DNA of 37,544 nt from a virus: the IMG/VR virus record IMGVR_UViG_3300050821_001813, positions 1-37,544 of that record. One strand, 5' to 3'. How positions within the stretch are numbered: position 1 is the stretch's first letter; every line of letters begins with the position of its first letter. Positions 6,461 to 13,186 of this stretch are shown here, one piece after another. Made by a program: the position numbers and the translations under genes. The notes beneath the pieces were generated by a model, which saw nothing but the letters and a program-made list of their open reading frames with translations, was not told where the DNA came from and made no database searches.

Positions 6461-6906
6461 GGAGCCTCCTTGAACTTTCTTCCTCTTCGTTCGGTGATGG
6501 TTGTCACGGTTACAGTTTCTTTCTTAATAGTTGCTGAATTTCCCTTGGCTCTAATCTCTTGTAATATCTTAGCCTCTTCATTTGTTAAAAGCATTACGTG
6601 CTGAGTGGCGTCAGTGATTAGTATTGGCGGTTGTTCTGGCAGCGTTTTATAAAACTCTATTTTATTAGTACTAGGATTTGCCGGGACATTAGCAACGCCG
6701 TTAACGATTCCGCTACCGCCTGTTAACCCTGCAACATTTGCCCACAATTTTTGACTATCTTTAGCGTTTTTATACGCCTCAACTTTAGTACCTAATCCAT
6801 TTGGCCCGGTTATCGGATCACCAGCATAGTGACCTATGTTGATATAATCGTCATAGGTTAAATTATCATAATGATATAAATAGTCGTATTTCTCATTAAC
6901 ACTCAT
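6457..6906 (-). CDS. Hypothetical protein with ERRGRKFK tail
   Basis: This 149-residue protein has an acidic N-terminus (MSVNEKYDYLYHYDNLTYDDY), a Gly/Pro/Asn-rich middle (GDPITGPNGLG, VNGVANVPANPSTN) and a C-terminal TTITERRGRKFKEAP. The preceding gene's protein ends with ANERVGRKFK, so the two share a basic tail. It overlaps its neighbours by 4 bases on both sides. No family is recognised; a virion or accessory protein is equally possible. Confidence 0.65.
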   Translation of the reverse strand: MSVNEKYDYLYHYDNLTYDDYINIGHYAGDPITGPNGLGTKVEAYKNAKDSQKLWANVAGLTGGSGIVNGVANVPANPSTNKIEFYKTLPEQPPILITDATQHVMLLTNEEAKILQEIRAKGNSATIKKETVTVTTITERRGRKFKEAP

Positions 6907-7844
6907 TTAAACTTCCTTCCTACTCGCTCGTTGGCGAGAGCTATAGTAGTCTCATGCTTGTGCGCTGTACAAAACACAGTTATATCAGTCCATGTGCTCG
7001 TTGTCTGGTAGTCACCTAATCTAAGCGCTGTATGGTTAATCTTTATTTCCGCATGACAGTTAACACATAATGCCCGATAGTCATAATCCGTTGTCGCCCC
7101 TATAAACTTTCCTTGTAGCTCTACATTGAAGTTTGACAGTTTATAAACTTCCTTTAATATTGCCTGAGATACTGTAATCGGACCTTGCATGGGTACTACT
7201 TTTTCGGCCATATTCTGTGACGATCCTGTATAAGTTTTATAATACAAAGGTTGTATTGACTGAGGATCATCTGTACTAGTAATTTTTCCCGGCCACGGAG
7301 TCTGTGTTTTTAGAATATCTAGGTCTTTCTTTTGATAATACATTGGCTGTTGGTGTAGATGATTCTTAGCAACCAAGTCTATATCTGGTATATAATTCGT
7401 GAACACTGACTCATTATAGACTGGTATATATTGTGAATACTTGCAAGTATGACATTGAATCCACATTGAGATTGCACCGGCATTATTAGTAGGCACTATA
7501 TCGACCGTAACATTCCCGTTGCTTATTTTATTGGCGTATGCGTTTAAAGTGTTAATAGGATATGCGTCTTGTGCCGGATTTGTGGTGTGAAGGTGGCATT
7601 TACCAAATTCTGTTAACTTTAAGCATAATACGTCGAGCATTTGGTTGTTATTTGTAGCTTCATCCCACCCTACTTTAATCGTCTCTGTTTTTGCGCAGAT
7701 TCCGCATGTAACGATATAACGAACAGAATACTCACTGTACGATTCAGATACGTTTGAGATAATGACATTATAATACCCTGCATCTTGCAGGAATTTTGTC
7801 AGCTTATTACTAGTCTGTAAAGCTGTTTTGAAATTATATGCCAC
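6903..7844 (-). CDS. Cys/His repeat protein, putative zinc binding
   Basis: This 313-residue protein has three similar metal-ligand groups. The first is CGIC (about residue 47) followed by CHLH (about 83); the second is CHTC (about 130) followed by HLH (about 164); the third is CVNC (about 260) followed by CTAHKH (about 293). This looks like three diverged copies of one zinc-binding module. The C-terminus (ANERVGRKFK) matches the tail of the next gene's product. No known family comes to mind. Nucleic-acid or partner binding is a reasonable guess but is not shown. Confidence 0.65.
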   Translation of the reverse strand: MAYNFKTALQTSNKLTKFLQDAGYYNVIISNVSESYSEYSVRYIVTCGICAKTETIKVGWDEATNNNQMLDVLCLKLTEFGKCHLHTTNPAQDAYPINTLNAYANKISNGNVTVDIVPTNNAGAISMWIQCHTCKYSQYIPVYNESVFTNYIPDIDLVAKNHLHQQPMYYQKKDLDILKTQTPWPGKITSTDDPQSIQPLYYKTYTGSSQNMAEKVVPMQGPITVSQAILKEVYKLSNFNVELQGKFIGATTDYDYRALCVNCHAEIKINHTALRLGDYQTTSTWTDITVFCTAHKHETTIALANERVGRKFK

Positions 7845-7856
7845 TGGTTTCCCTTT

Positions 7857-8556
7857 CTACAGTTCTAGTATCATAGGCTCGTACACGGGTTTATAACCTT
7901 CATCACAAATTGCAACGTTCGCACACTTGGTTATATAACCTTCTTTAAAATCTGGTTGCTTTAGTTTCATGGGTGCGTAAAAACCACGTCCACTATGTAC
8001 ATGCCCGAATATATGCAGCTTGGGATTTACTTCCCTTAACCTTATGAGTAAATCCGCATCGCCCACATGAGCCCCTTCCCATTTACCGTTTTCAAAGGTT
8101 GCGCCCATACCGTCACCTATTCCTAATGGGGGTCCATGTGTAATAAGAACATCTGTATCTAAAGGAATCTTATCCCAGTGTTGGCGAATTTCGAAACCAC
8201 GTTTACAGTTAAATGCCCCAGTTACAGAACTCAGGCTGATAGGGACTGCCCCAAAACTTAACCCCATCGATTACAATACCGCTATCACGGAGATAATGGA
8301 ATCCTTTCGTTCCCCATTGCTCAAAGAATGACAAACAATGACCTTCATACTTCTCAAAAAGCCTGTCGTGGTTTCCTACGACTAGAATCTTGTGTTTATG
8401 CGGCTGGTGCATGAACCAGTTAGCGAAGTCCGCTATTTCCTTACCTTCTGTTCCCCAATTCATTAGGTCACCGGCAAATACAAGTACGTCTCCATCGGGA
8501 ACCTCTTTGATTCTCCGATGAAGCGTGTGCGTGTCTGACAGGGCTACAATTTTCAT
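7857..8556 (-). pseudogene. Calcineurin-like phosphoesterase, split by a +1 frame change
   Basis: Two overlapping frames together make one metallophosphoesterase. The first (from 8556) has MKIVALSDTHTLH, FAGDLMNWG and VVGNHDR and stops after PEFCNWGI. The second continues as AFNCKRGFEIRQHW, LITHGPPLG and HIFGHVHSGRG to 7857. All metal-binding motifs (DTH, GD, GNHD, TH, GHVH) are present only when joined. The break is at TGGGGC (minus strand, 8216-8219): dropping one G gives the family-like FCNWAFN. This is a frameshift mutation, a programmed +1 shift or a homopolymer sequencing error. The start overlaps the previous stop (ATGA). Confidence 0.85.
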
Positions 8557-8753
8557 AATCCTCCTACATCCCATTTACGATTAATATCATAATGGTCTTG
8601 TGTCATATAGACCTTGGCTACTCTCCACAGGCCGTCAATGCCTACAAGTGACATAACAGTGCCCTCTTTAAACTTAAACTTGCCACGCGGAAGCCAACAC
8701 ACGATCCTAGTGGGGTGACCGACATTTTCTAATTCAACTTGCGTGACTTTCAT
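8553..8753 (-). CDS. Small hypothetical beta-rich protein
   Basis: This 66-residue protein (MKVTQVELENVG...) has a strand-rich pattern (TRIVCWLPRGKFKFKEGTVMSL). The chosen ATG overlaps the upstream TGA and follows a GGAG site, favouring it over an upstream ATG at 8786 that lies inside the previous gene. It sits between two phosphoesterase genes with four-base overlaps on both sides. Function unknown. Confidence 0.6.
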   Translation of the reverse strand: MKVTQVELENVGHPTRIVCWLPRGKFKFKEGTVMSLVGIDGLWRVAKVYMTQDHYDINRKWDVGGL

Positions 8754-9391
8754 CTCAACTCCATTTCTGATCCACATTTGGAACACTTTGTGGGTCTACT
8801 GTGTACTGGGTAGAACTTGTTACCACATTTTTTATTAGGACATATAAAAGATTTACCTGTAAACTTATTAGAGATTTCTTTCATCTTTTTGTCTACATCT
8901 TCTAGACTGATTGGGTAAAAATTTTGGTTGTCTACCCCCACATCCAGTGACAGACTTCCGTCAGGCTGTAATTCAGCATGAGAATGCCCAAACAGGTGAT
9001 AAGAACCTTTGTGCGAGGCTGGCCATACGCGATGCGCGTAATGAGATAACCAAATCGGAGCATAACCGGGAATCTGCAAATTCATTACATCTTGCACCCA
9101 TACAAATGTACTTCTAAGGGTTGAACTGCGAGTCATTTGCTTTTCATGGTTTCCCATAATGTAATAGTGCGTTCCGTTTAGGCGCATTCGGATTTCTAGG
9201 CACTCCTGCTCTGTAAGATTATTCCAATACATATCTCCGATATGAATGACGGCATCTTCTGGTTTAACTACTTCATTATGATTCTTAATTAAAGTTTCCC
9301 GCATATGATAAATATCAGTAAAAGGACGTTTGCAAAAATCGATGATATTGCGGTGCCCATAATGCTCATCGCTTATGAAATGCCAATTCAT
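8750..9391 (-). CDS. Calcineurin-like phosphoesterase with zinc ribbon
   Basis: This 213-residue protein has N-terminal metallophosphoesterase motifs: DEHYGHRNII (residues 8-17), IHIGDMYW (about 49-56), MGNHEKQ (about 80-86), LSHYAHR (about 115-121) and FGHSHA (about 134-139). These are the usual two-metal ligands, with no obvious loss. After residue 170 comes a CPNKKCG...CSKCG zinc ribbon, which is an added domain. Such phage enzymes are usually annotated as phosphatases or phosphodiesterases; the substrate is unknown. It is the second enzyme of the class within 1 kb. Confidence 0.85.
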   Translation of the reverse strand: MNWHFISDEHYGHRNIIDFCKRPFTDIYHMRETLIKNHNEVVKPEDAVIHIGDMYWNNLTEQECLEIRMRLNGTHYYIMGNHEKQMTRSSTLRSTFVWVQDVMNLQIPGYAPIWLSHYAHRVWPASHKGSYHLFGHSHAELQPDGSLSLDVGVDNQNFYPISLEDVDKKMKEISNKFTGKSFICPNKKCGNKFYPVHSRPTKCSKCGSEMELR

Positions 9392-9600
9392 ATCACAACC
9401 TTTCCAATTGCTTCAATATTCTTGTTACGCTGTTTCATTAATGATTTGGATAAAAGCCTAATCAAGAATCTTTGCCATTTGGTCCCATTAAACATGGTCC
9501 CATCAGGAAGTATGGCCCACACAAGATGGGCGGGATCGGCTACAGACGGCTCCCAAATAATCTTAGCAGTATATACTGGTATTGGTTTATAAGATATCAT
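9388..9600 (-). CDS. Small hypothetical protein
   Basis: This 70-residue protein has a hydrophobic N-terminal half (PVYTAKIIWEPSVADPAHLVW) and a basic C-terminal half (KWQRFLIRLLSKSLMKQRNK). Its stop overlaps the phosphoesterase start (ATGA), so it is co-translated. The previous gene's stop is 3 bases upstream. No family is recognised. Confidence 0.6.
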   Translation of the reverse strand: MISYKPIPVYTAKIIWEPSVADPAHLVWAILPDGTMFNGTKWQRFLIRLLSKSLMKQRNKNIEAIGKVVI

Positions 9601-9603
9601 GTT

Positions 9604-9828
9604 TTATTCCTTTGTATGTTTAATAATGTCGATGTATCCATCCGCTTTCGTACTGTTGTTCAAAATTTGTCCAAATACGAAAGGATGAATAAGGATACAA
9701 TCTTCCGGCACGGCGACTGTTTGAATAAACTTTATTCCGGCAAACGGGCCGTCTTTAAACTTAACATGCTCATCGCCTAGTTCCCATTTCTCTTCTTGCA
9801 TCTTTTGTTCTATAAAACTATTACCCAT
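9604..9828 (-). CDS. Small hypothetical protein after tRNA-Ser
   Basis: This 74-residue protein starts MGNSFIEQKMQEEKWEL. An earlier in-frame ATG at 9894 falls inside the tRNA-Ser gene. The ATG at 9828 has AAGGAGGAG upstream and is preferred. The remainder (KFKDGPFAGIKFIQTVAVPE) is beta-like. It is probably cotranscribed with the upstream tRNA. Function unknown. Confidence 0.6.
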   Translation of the reverse strand: MGNSFIEQKMQEEKWELGDEHVKFKDGPFAGIKFIQTVAVPEDCILIHPFVFGQILNNSTKADGYIDIIKHTKE

Positions 9829-9842
9829 ACTACTCCTCCTTA

Positions 9843-9938
9843 TGGCGGGTGCGGTAGGATTCGAACCCACGGAGCCGGGTCTTAACCGGCTCAACGGTTT
9901 TCAAGACCGCCGCCTTAATCCATCTCAGCCACACACCC
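9843..9938 (-). tRNA. tRNA-Ser (anticodon TGA)
   Basis: The minus strand folds as a class II tRNA with a long variable arm (GAGCCGG...CCGGCTC). The anticodon loop reads CTTGAAA. The acceptor is GGGTGTG/CGCACCC, and CCA is encoded. Confidence 0.93.
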
Positions 9939-9943
9939 GTTAA

Positions 9944-10153
9944 TTAGCTAATCAATTCCTTATAACGTTGTTCAAATTTCTTCTTGGCAAAATGTATAAC
10001 CGTAATTCTTTGATCGTTTTCAAATAAACTACGATACACTTCCTCTGCCATTCGTTCAGCAAACTCTTCTATACTGGTAATATCGGCTAGTTCGTTACCG
10101 CTCTGAATTAATGGATTCGAAAATGGATTTATAACAGTCCATTCTGTACGCAT
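9944..10153 (-). CDS. Small hypothetical protein between two tRNA-Ser genes
   Basis: This 69-residue protein begins MRTEWTVINPFSNPL and ends with a helix-rich segment (TSIEEFAERMAEEVYRSLFE ... FAKKKFEQRYKELIS). AAAGGAAC precedes the start. It lies between tRNA-Ser(GCT) and tRNA-Ser(TGA) with short gaps, so it shares their transcript. Function unknown. Confidence 0.6.
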   Translation of the reverse strand: MRTEWTVINPFSNPLIQSGNELADITSIEEFAERMAEEVYRSLFENDQRITVIHFAKKKFEQRYKELIS

Positions 10154-10167
10154 TTGTTCCTTTCTTA

Positions 10168-10257
10168 TGGCGGAAGGTGCAAGATTTGAACTTGCGAACC
10201 CACTTCAGGGTTGCCGCGTTAGCAGTGCGGTGCTTTAAACCACTCAGCCAACCTTCC
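10168..10257 (-). tRNA. tRNA-Ser (anticodon GCT)
   Basis: Class II cloverleaf: acceptor GGAAGGT/ACCTTCC, anticodon loop CTGCTAA, long variable arm, encoded CCA. A good promoter (10279-10307) lies about 20 bases upstream. Confidence 0.93.
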
Positions 10258-10278
10258 ATAAAACTAAACCCTACAGCT

Positions 10279-10307
10279 ATACTACCACCGTAGGGCCAAT
10301 TTGTCAA
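10279..10307 (-). promoter_or_regulatory. Sigma70-type promoter TTGACA-N17-TAGTAT
   Basis: On the minus strand, TTGACA (10302-10307) is 17 bases from TAGTAT (10279-10284). It precedes tRNA-Ser(GCT), so it should drive this tRNA and the genes after it. The flank AAGCTTGACAAA is shared with the promoter at 13584. Confidence 0.75.
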
Positions 10308-10320
10308 GCTTTAATTTCAA

Positions 10321-10476
10321 TTAATCTATGTTTATCAATTCTAGCAATTTTTTTATAAGATTCCTAACTGCTGGATTTTTCATAGCCCTTATTCTAGTTG
10401 CTAGCTCTGTTGCTACTGATATTCCCTCTAATATTTCTTCGTGAGTGGCAGTGCCATAATCTTTTTTCTTTGCCAT
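10321..10476 (-). CDS. 51-residue hypothetical protein
   Basis: This small helical protein (MAKKKDYGTATHEEILEGIS, then VATELATRIRAMKNP and a leucine-rich end) starts at the ATG after AAAAGGATTAT. The longer frame from 10563 crosses the tRNA-Leu and is not used. It lies between tRNA-Leu and a promoter for tRNA-Ser. No family is recognised. Confidence 0.6.
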   Translation of the reverse strand: MAKKKDYGTATHEEILEGISVATELATRIRAMKNPAVRNLIKKLLELINID

Positions 10477-10486
10477 ATAATCCTTT

Positions 10487-10569
10487 TGGTGCCGGTAGAG
10501 GGACACGAACCCCCAATCCTTTCGGCGGCAGCTTCTAAGGCTGCTGTGTATGCATTCCACCATACCGGC
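10487..10569 (-). tRNA. tRNA-Leu (anticodon TAG)
   Basis: Class II cloverleaf with acceptor GCCGGTA/TACCGGC, anticodon loop CTTAGAA, variable arm GCCGCCGAAAGGA, encoded CCA. Confidence 0.93.
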
Positions 10570-10695
10570 TTATCTCTTAAATTCGATATGCCAACCGTCG
10601 CCATATATCCAACCGGAATCCATGTCTTGTTGCATACAATAACCTTTGACATTATTTCTTAGAATACGGGCAGCTAGTAATCTTAACCATTTCAT
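10570..10695 (-). CDS. 41-residue hypothetical peptide between two tRNAs
   Basis: ATG follows AAAGGATTAAT. The peptide reads MKWLRLLAARILRNNV, then a polar Trp/Gly/Asp segment (MDSGWIYGDGWHIEF), and ends KR. Its stop abuts the first base of tRNA-Leu. It fills the gap between tRNA-Tyr and tRNA-Leu exactly, which supports it over an overlapping frame running through the tRNA. Function unknown. Confidence 0.5.
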   Translation of the reverse strand: MKWLRLLAARILRNNVKGYCMQQDMDSGWIYGDGWHIEFKR

Positions 10696-10705
10696 ATTAA
10701 TCCTT

Positions 10706-10794
10706 TGGTGCGTCAGGATGGAGTCGAACCACCTATCCGCGAATGCAGGGCAGATTTACAGTCTGCTGTAACAAGCCGAAGTTACCTCTAACGC
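10706..10794 (-). tRNA. tRNA-Tyr (anticodon GTA)
   Basis: Class II bacterial tRNA-Tyr: acceptor GCGTTAG/CTGACGC, anticodon loop CTGTAAA, long variable arm, encoded CCA. Confidence 0.92.
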
Positions 10795-10800
10795 ATAATT

Positions 10801-10879
10801 TGGTTCGGGGAGTGGGATTTGAACCCACGATAGCTGGCTTATGAGGCCAACGCTTTGAGCCGGACTAAGCTATCCCCGT
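10801..10879 (-). tRNA. tRNA with anticodon CAT (Met or Ile2 type)
   Basis: Acceptor bases 2-7 pair (CGGGGA/TCCCCG), while position 1:72 is A:A, a mismatch. The anticodon loop is CTCATAA and CCA is encoded. The anticodon stem lacks the three G:C pairs of initiator tRNAs, so elongator Met or lysidine-type Ile are the options; sequence alone does not settle it. Confidence 0.88.
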
Positions 10880-11114
10880 ATAAACTTAACGATACTCGCT
10901 ACCGGGACAATATGCAATATACAATTTGCAAAAGTCAATAAACACTTGTGAGGTAGTTGTTCCCGGTGCAATATGCACGTCTAATCCAGTAATGAAACTG
11001 GCAGATTTCAATGGTAATCCGGGGGTCATCCTCAAGCAAGGAGGTTAGCGTTTCCGCTAATCCTTCTCGAATGTAGCCGGTTTCCCGGCAGTTTGGTAGC
11101 GAGTACCGGATGAA
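10880..11114. other. Structured gap between tRNA-Met/Ile and the 187-residue gene
   Basis: No ATG-started gene is seen. ACTCGCTACC near 10893 and GGTAGCGAGT near 11095 are a perfect 10-bp inverted repeat bounding the gap. GCCGG/CCGGC and TTAGCG/CGCTAA hairpins lie inside. On the minus strand, the frame of the upstream gene stays open for about 58 codons after its TAA. It could be a small RNA, a decayed gene or a read-through extension. Confidence 0.4.
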
Positions 11115-11675
11115 TTAGAGGATTTCGTACTTCTTCAGTACGGAAACTTCCTTTTCATCAAGCTCAATTTCTGTTGAAACGTTCAAATGCAAAAGCTTGT
11201 CACTAATGGACTGCTTAGCTTTGCGAAGTTTGTTAATATCTGACTTGTACTTTTCAACAGTTTCCTTGGTCAGAAGACTAACAGTTACAGCATCCTTTGA
11301 GCGTCCATAGGAATCCTTCTGCGCTACCGCGTCCGCAATGATGGCGCTGATTGTCTTAGCATCTAAAGCAAAGGCCGTTGTAGACGCAAGCTGCTTCAAA
11401 AAGGCAGAGGTTTTTTCGTTTAATGCAAGTTCGGTTAGCAGCTTTGCGATTCCCGCGCTTGCACTAGCCTCGCCCACTTTGGTACGTAGTGAATACAGGA
11501 CTTCAATTAGACTAAACTTTTTCGCAATAGTCTGCGCTAACTTCTCGTCGGCTATCTGAAGTGCATCGGAAACTACATCATACTTACTAATAGTTGTAGT
11601 CCCAACAAATCCCTCATTAATTTGTTCATTAATGAGTAATTGCAGCGCATTTGCTTTTCTTAAACTAACCTTCAT
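11115..11675 (-). CDS. Conserved-looking helical phage protein
   Basis: This 186-residue protein begins MKVSLRKANALQLLINEQIN. This KVSLRKANALQ opening resembles a family of small helical phage proteins of unknown role. The start at 11675 has GAGGAG upstream and is preferred to the ATG at 11696, which lies inside the previous gene. The rest alternates helices rich in A, K and L and ends with a charged region (STEIELDEKEVSVLKKYEIL). After its TAA the same frame stays open. Confidence 0.65.
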   Translation of the reverse strand: MKVSLRKANALQLLINEQINEGFVGTTTISKYDVVSDALQIADEKLAQTIAKKFSLIEVLYSLRTKVGEASASAGIAKLLTELALNEKTSAFLKQLASTTAFALDAKTISAIIADAVAQKDSYGRSKDAVTVSLLTKETVEKYKSDINKLRKAKQSISDKLLHLNVSTEIELDEKEVSVLKKYEIL

Positions 11676-11979
11676 TTGTTTCTCCTCTCGTGTCAACCCA
11701 TTGCAGTTTTCCGTCTACTGCGTCATAATGGGGAATTTCTTTAATCTTCATTTCACAGAACTTGATAATGTCTTGGTACATTCCCATTGGACAATTCTTT
11801 GATGTACAACCGTCAAACAAAACTTCTACCACTTCAAAATGATCTGGATCGAATCTTGGACCGTCAAAGTTAAACGTTATAGAAGGATGGTCATTGATGA
11901 TTGTAAGTTCATGGACGGCCCCATCCTCGTCTGTATATGATCCTGTTGGTCCGTATTCGTTTCCTGTCCATTCTGTCAT
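11665..11979 (-). CDS. Hypothetical protein
   Basis: This 104-residue protein starts MTEWTGNEYGPTGSYTDEDG, with beta-like stretches (AVHELTIINDHPSITFNFDG) and one Cys pair (CTSKNC). TAATG overlap with the zinc-ribbon gene upstream and an AGAGG site support the start at 11979 rather than the ATG at 12003. It overlaps the start of the 186-residue gene by 11 bases. Function unknown. Confidence 0.6.
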   Translation of the reverse strand: MTEWTGNEYGPTGSYTDEDGAVHELTIINDHPSITFNFDGPRFDPDHFEVVEVLFDGCTSKNCPMGMYQDIIKFCEMKIKEIPHYDAVDGKLQWVDTRGETNEG

Positions 11980-12179
11980 TAGAATCCTCTTGGGCATCCC
12001 CATTGGGCCGGGGAAGGAACACTTGGTATAATTTTCATTTCGGGTTTAAGTTCTACATAATGACCATTGACTGTGTCTCGTGTGTACACACATGTATCAC
12101 AGAACTGGATAGAATTTAGCTTGGCAAGTCGTTCTTGTACTTTTTTACATAGAGGACATTTATACGTGTATAGCGCCAT
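11979..12179 (-). CDS. FmdB-like zinc-ribbon protein
   Basis: This 66-residue protein begins MALYTYKCPLCKKVQERLAK, with CPLC (residues 8-11) and CDTC (about 27-30) making a typical two-CxxC zinc ribbon of the FmdB type. A short disordered tail follows. Such proteins are thought to be regulators or nucleic-acid binders, but the substrate is not shown. It is co-translated with the next gene (TAATG). Confidence 0.7.
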   Translation of the reverse strand: MALYTYKCPLCKKVQERLAKLNSIQFCDTCVYTRDTVNGHYVELKPEMKIIPSVPSPAQWGCPRGF

Positions 12180-12187
12180 TACTTCTC

Positions 12188-12412
12188 CTAACTAAAGTTT
12201 ACAATTCCATCTGAATCAACAATCGCACTTGAAGCATCTACCCAAAATCCATTAATAGCTTCAAAATCAAACTTGTTCCTTTTTACTACTCTGGTTTCGG
12301 CGCTGCATTTTGTGATTCTAAATCCTTTAGCATGGCCCTTTAACGGGACAATATCATCGTCAAATACTATAGGCCACTCTTCATCTTTAGTAAACATTAC
12401 ACGAAATGCCAT
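12188..12412 (-). CDS. Small hypothetical protein
   Basis: This 74-residue protein has mixed strands (MAFRVMFTKDEEWPIVFDDD; RITKCSAETRVVKRNKFDFE) and one Cys. It lies between tRNA-Pro and the zinc-ribbon gene with short gaps and an SD-like AAAGGA. It is probably on the tRNA/tmRNA transcript. No family is recognised. Confidence 0.6.
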   Translation of the reverse strand: MAFRVMFTKDEEWPIVFDDDIVPLKGHAKGFRITKCSAETRVVKRNKFDFEAINGFWVDASSAIVDSDGIVNFS

Positions 12413-12427
12413 GCGTTCCTTTCAAAA

Positions 12428-12504
12428 TGGTACGGGTTGCTGGATTTAAACCAGCGATCTTCTGCTCCCAAAGCAGACGCGTTATCAGGCTTCGCTAAAC
12501 CCGT
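12428..12504 (-). tRNA. tRNA-Pro (anticodon TGG)
   Basis: Acceptor ACGGGTT/AACCCGT, anticodon loop TTTGGGA, T-arm GCTGG-TTTAAAT-CCAGC, encoded CCA. Confidence 0.92.
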
Positions 12505-12594
12505 ATAAACTCAATGACCGTTGACCGGCCTTTACATCCTGCTGTTACGGTCCAGAACAGGTTCTATGGAGTAAAGGGTTTCCCAGTCCAACAT

Positions 12595-12669
12595 TGGGGT
12601 GTAAGGTAGGATTTGAACCCACATAAACCGACGCCACAGGTCGGCGCATTACCTATCTGCCACTCACAC
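12595..12669 (-). tRNA. tRNA-His (anticodon GTG) without an encoded G-1
   Basis: Acceptor GTGTGAG/CTTACAC, discriminator C73, anticodon loop CTGTGGC, encoded CCA. The base before G1 is T, so the extra G normally encoded at position -1 in bacterial tRNA-His is missing. It follows the tmRNA coding piece by about 10 bases. Confidence 0.9.
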
Positions 12670-12679
12670 AAAACTTAAA

Positions 12680-13165
12680 TGGCCCGTTCTGTTTCCAAGT
12701 GGGCCAATCTCAGGCTGTTTAGGCCAGAACAAGATCATTGCTATTAACTTCAACCGAAGTTGAAACGCCAGCAATCATTTTGTCGTAAATGCTTGTTTCA
12801 GCAGTTACTTGTTTGATTCTCGTATACGGTGAGCATCAATCCCGGCACGTCCACTACACTACATTATACTGTCGAAACCTTGGCACACCCAAATTAATTA
12901 GCCCATGTGCATTACGCATTTGCACTCTCTAGAGGTTGCTGTAAACGACTTGCGAGGAAGTGACCTTGCAACTCAATTTGGGCTAAACTTATTACAAAAC
13001 TTGGTGGATGTGAGCGGACTCGAACCGCTGTCCAATATTACTTCATGTAACTTCATACGTGCGTACTTAAAATGTTTTTCCCGGTAGGATTACTTCTCGC
13101 CAAACTATTGTAATAGATTCAGCCTTTGCCTACGCACCGCTAGCAAGACGGCATGGCTTGGTGTT
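12680..13165 (-). ncRNA. ssrA: Circularly permuted (probably two-piece) tmRNA
   Basis: The 3' half comes first. The T-arm AGCGG-TTCGAGT-CCGCT and acceptor strand CACATCC, then A and CCA, end at 13002. After a 111-base spacer the 5' half starts at 12890 with GGGTGTG and the tmRNA hallmark GGTTTCGACAG. GGGTGTG pairs with CACATCC, including G3:U70, the alanine identity pair. P2 pairs across halves: ACGTGC with GCACGT and ATGTAG with TTACAT. The resume codon GCT (12800-12802, nucleotides 89-91) follows TAACT. A 27-codon tag ends ...NSNDLVLA with TAA at 12719. The outer ends (about 13165 and 12680) are estimates. It would rescue stalled ribosomes and tag their products. Confidence 0.88.
12891..13001 (-). 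ncRNA. tmRNA intervening sequence
   Basis: This 111-base spacer joins the CCA of the acceptor piece to G1 of the coding piece. TTAGCCCA and TGGGCTAA inside it (12979-12986 and 12898-12905) are exact complements and would draw the two ends together for processing. It is expected to be cut out. Confidence 0.7.
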
Positions 13166-13186
13166 TACCACTACGGGAAAAGTTGT

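Noticed and set aside
10428-10652. 74-residue leftward ORF across tRNA-Leu
   Set aside because: It reads through the tRNA. A 41-residue frame with SD that ends exactly at the tRNA is preferred.
12505-12594. 20-residue leftward ORF between tRNA-His and tRNA-Pro (MLDWETLYSIEP...)
   Set aside because: ATG is present but there is no SD, and the stretch is a tRNA spacer. Too short to support.
12905-13087. 60-residue rightward ORF
   Set aside because: It lies antisense within the tmRNA halves and spacer, with no SD and no protein-like pattern.
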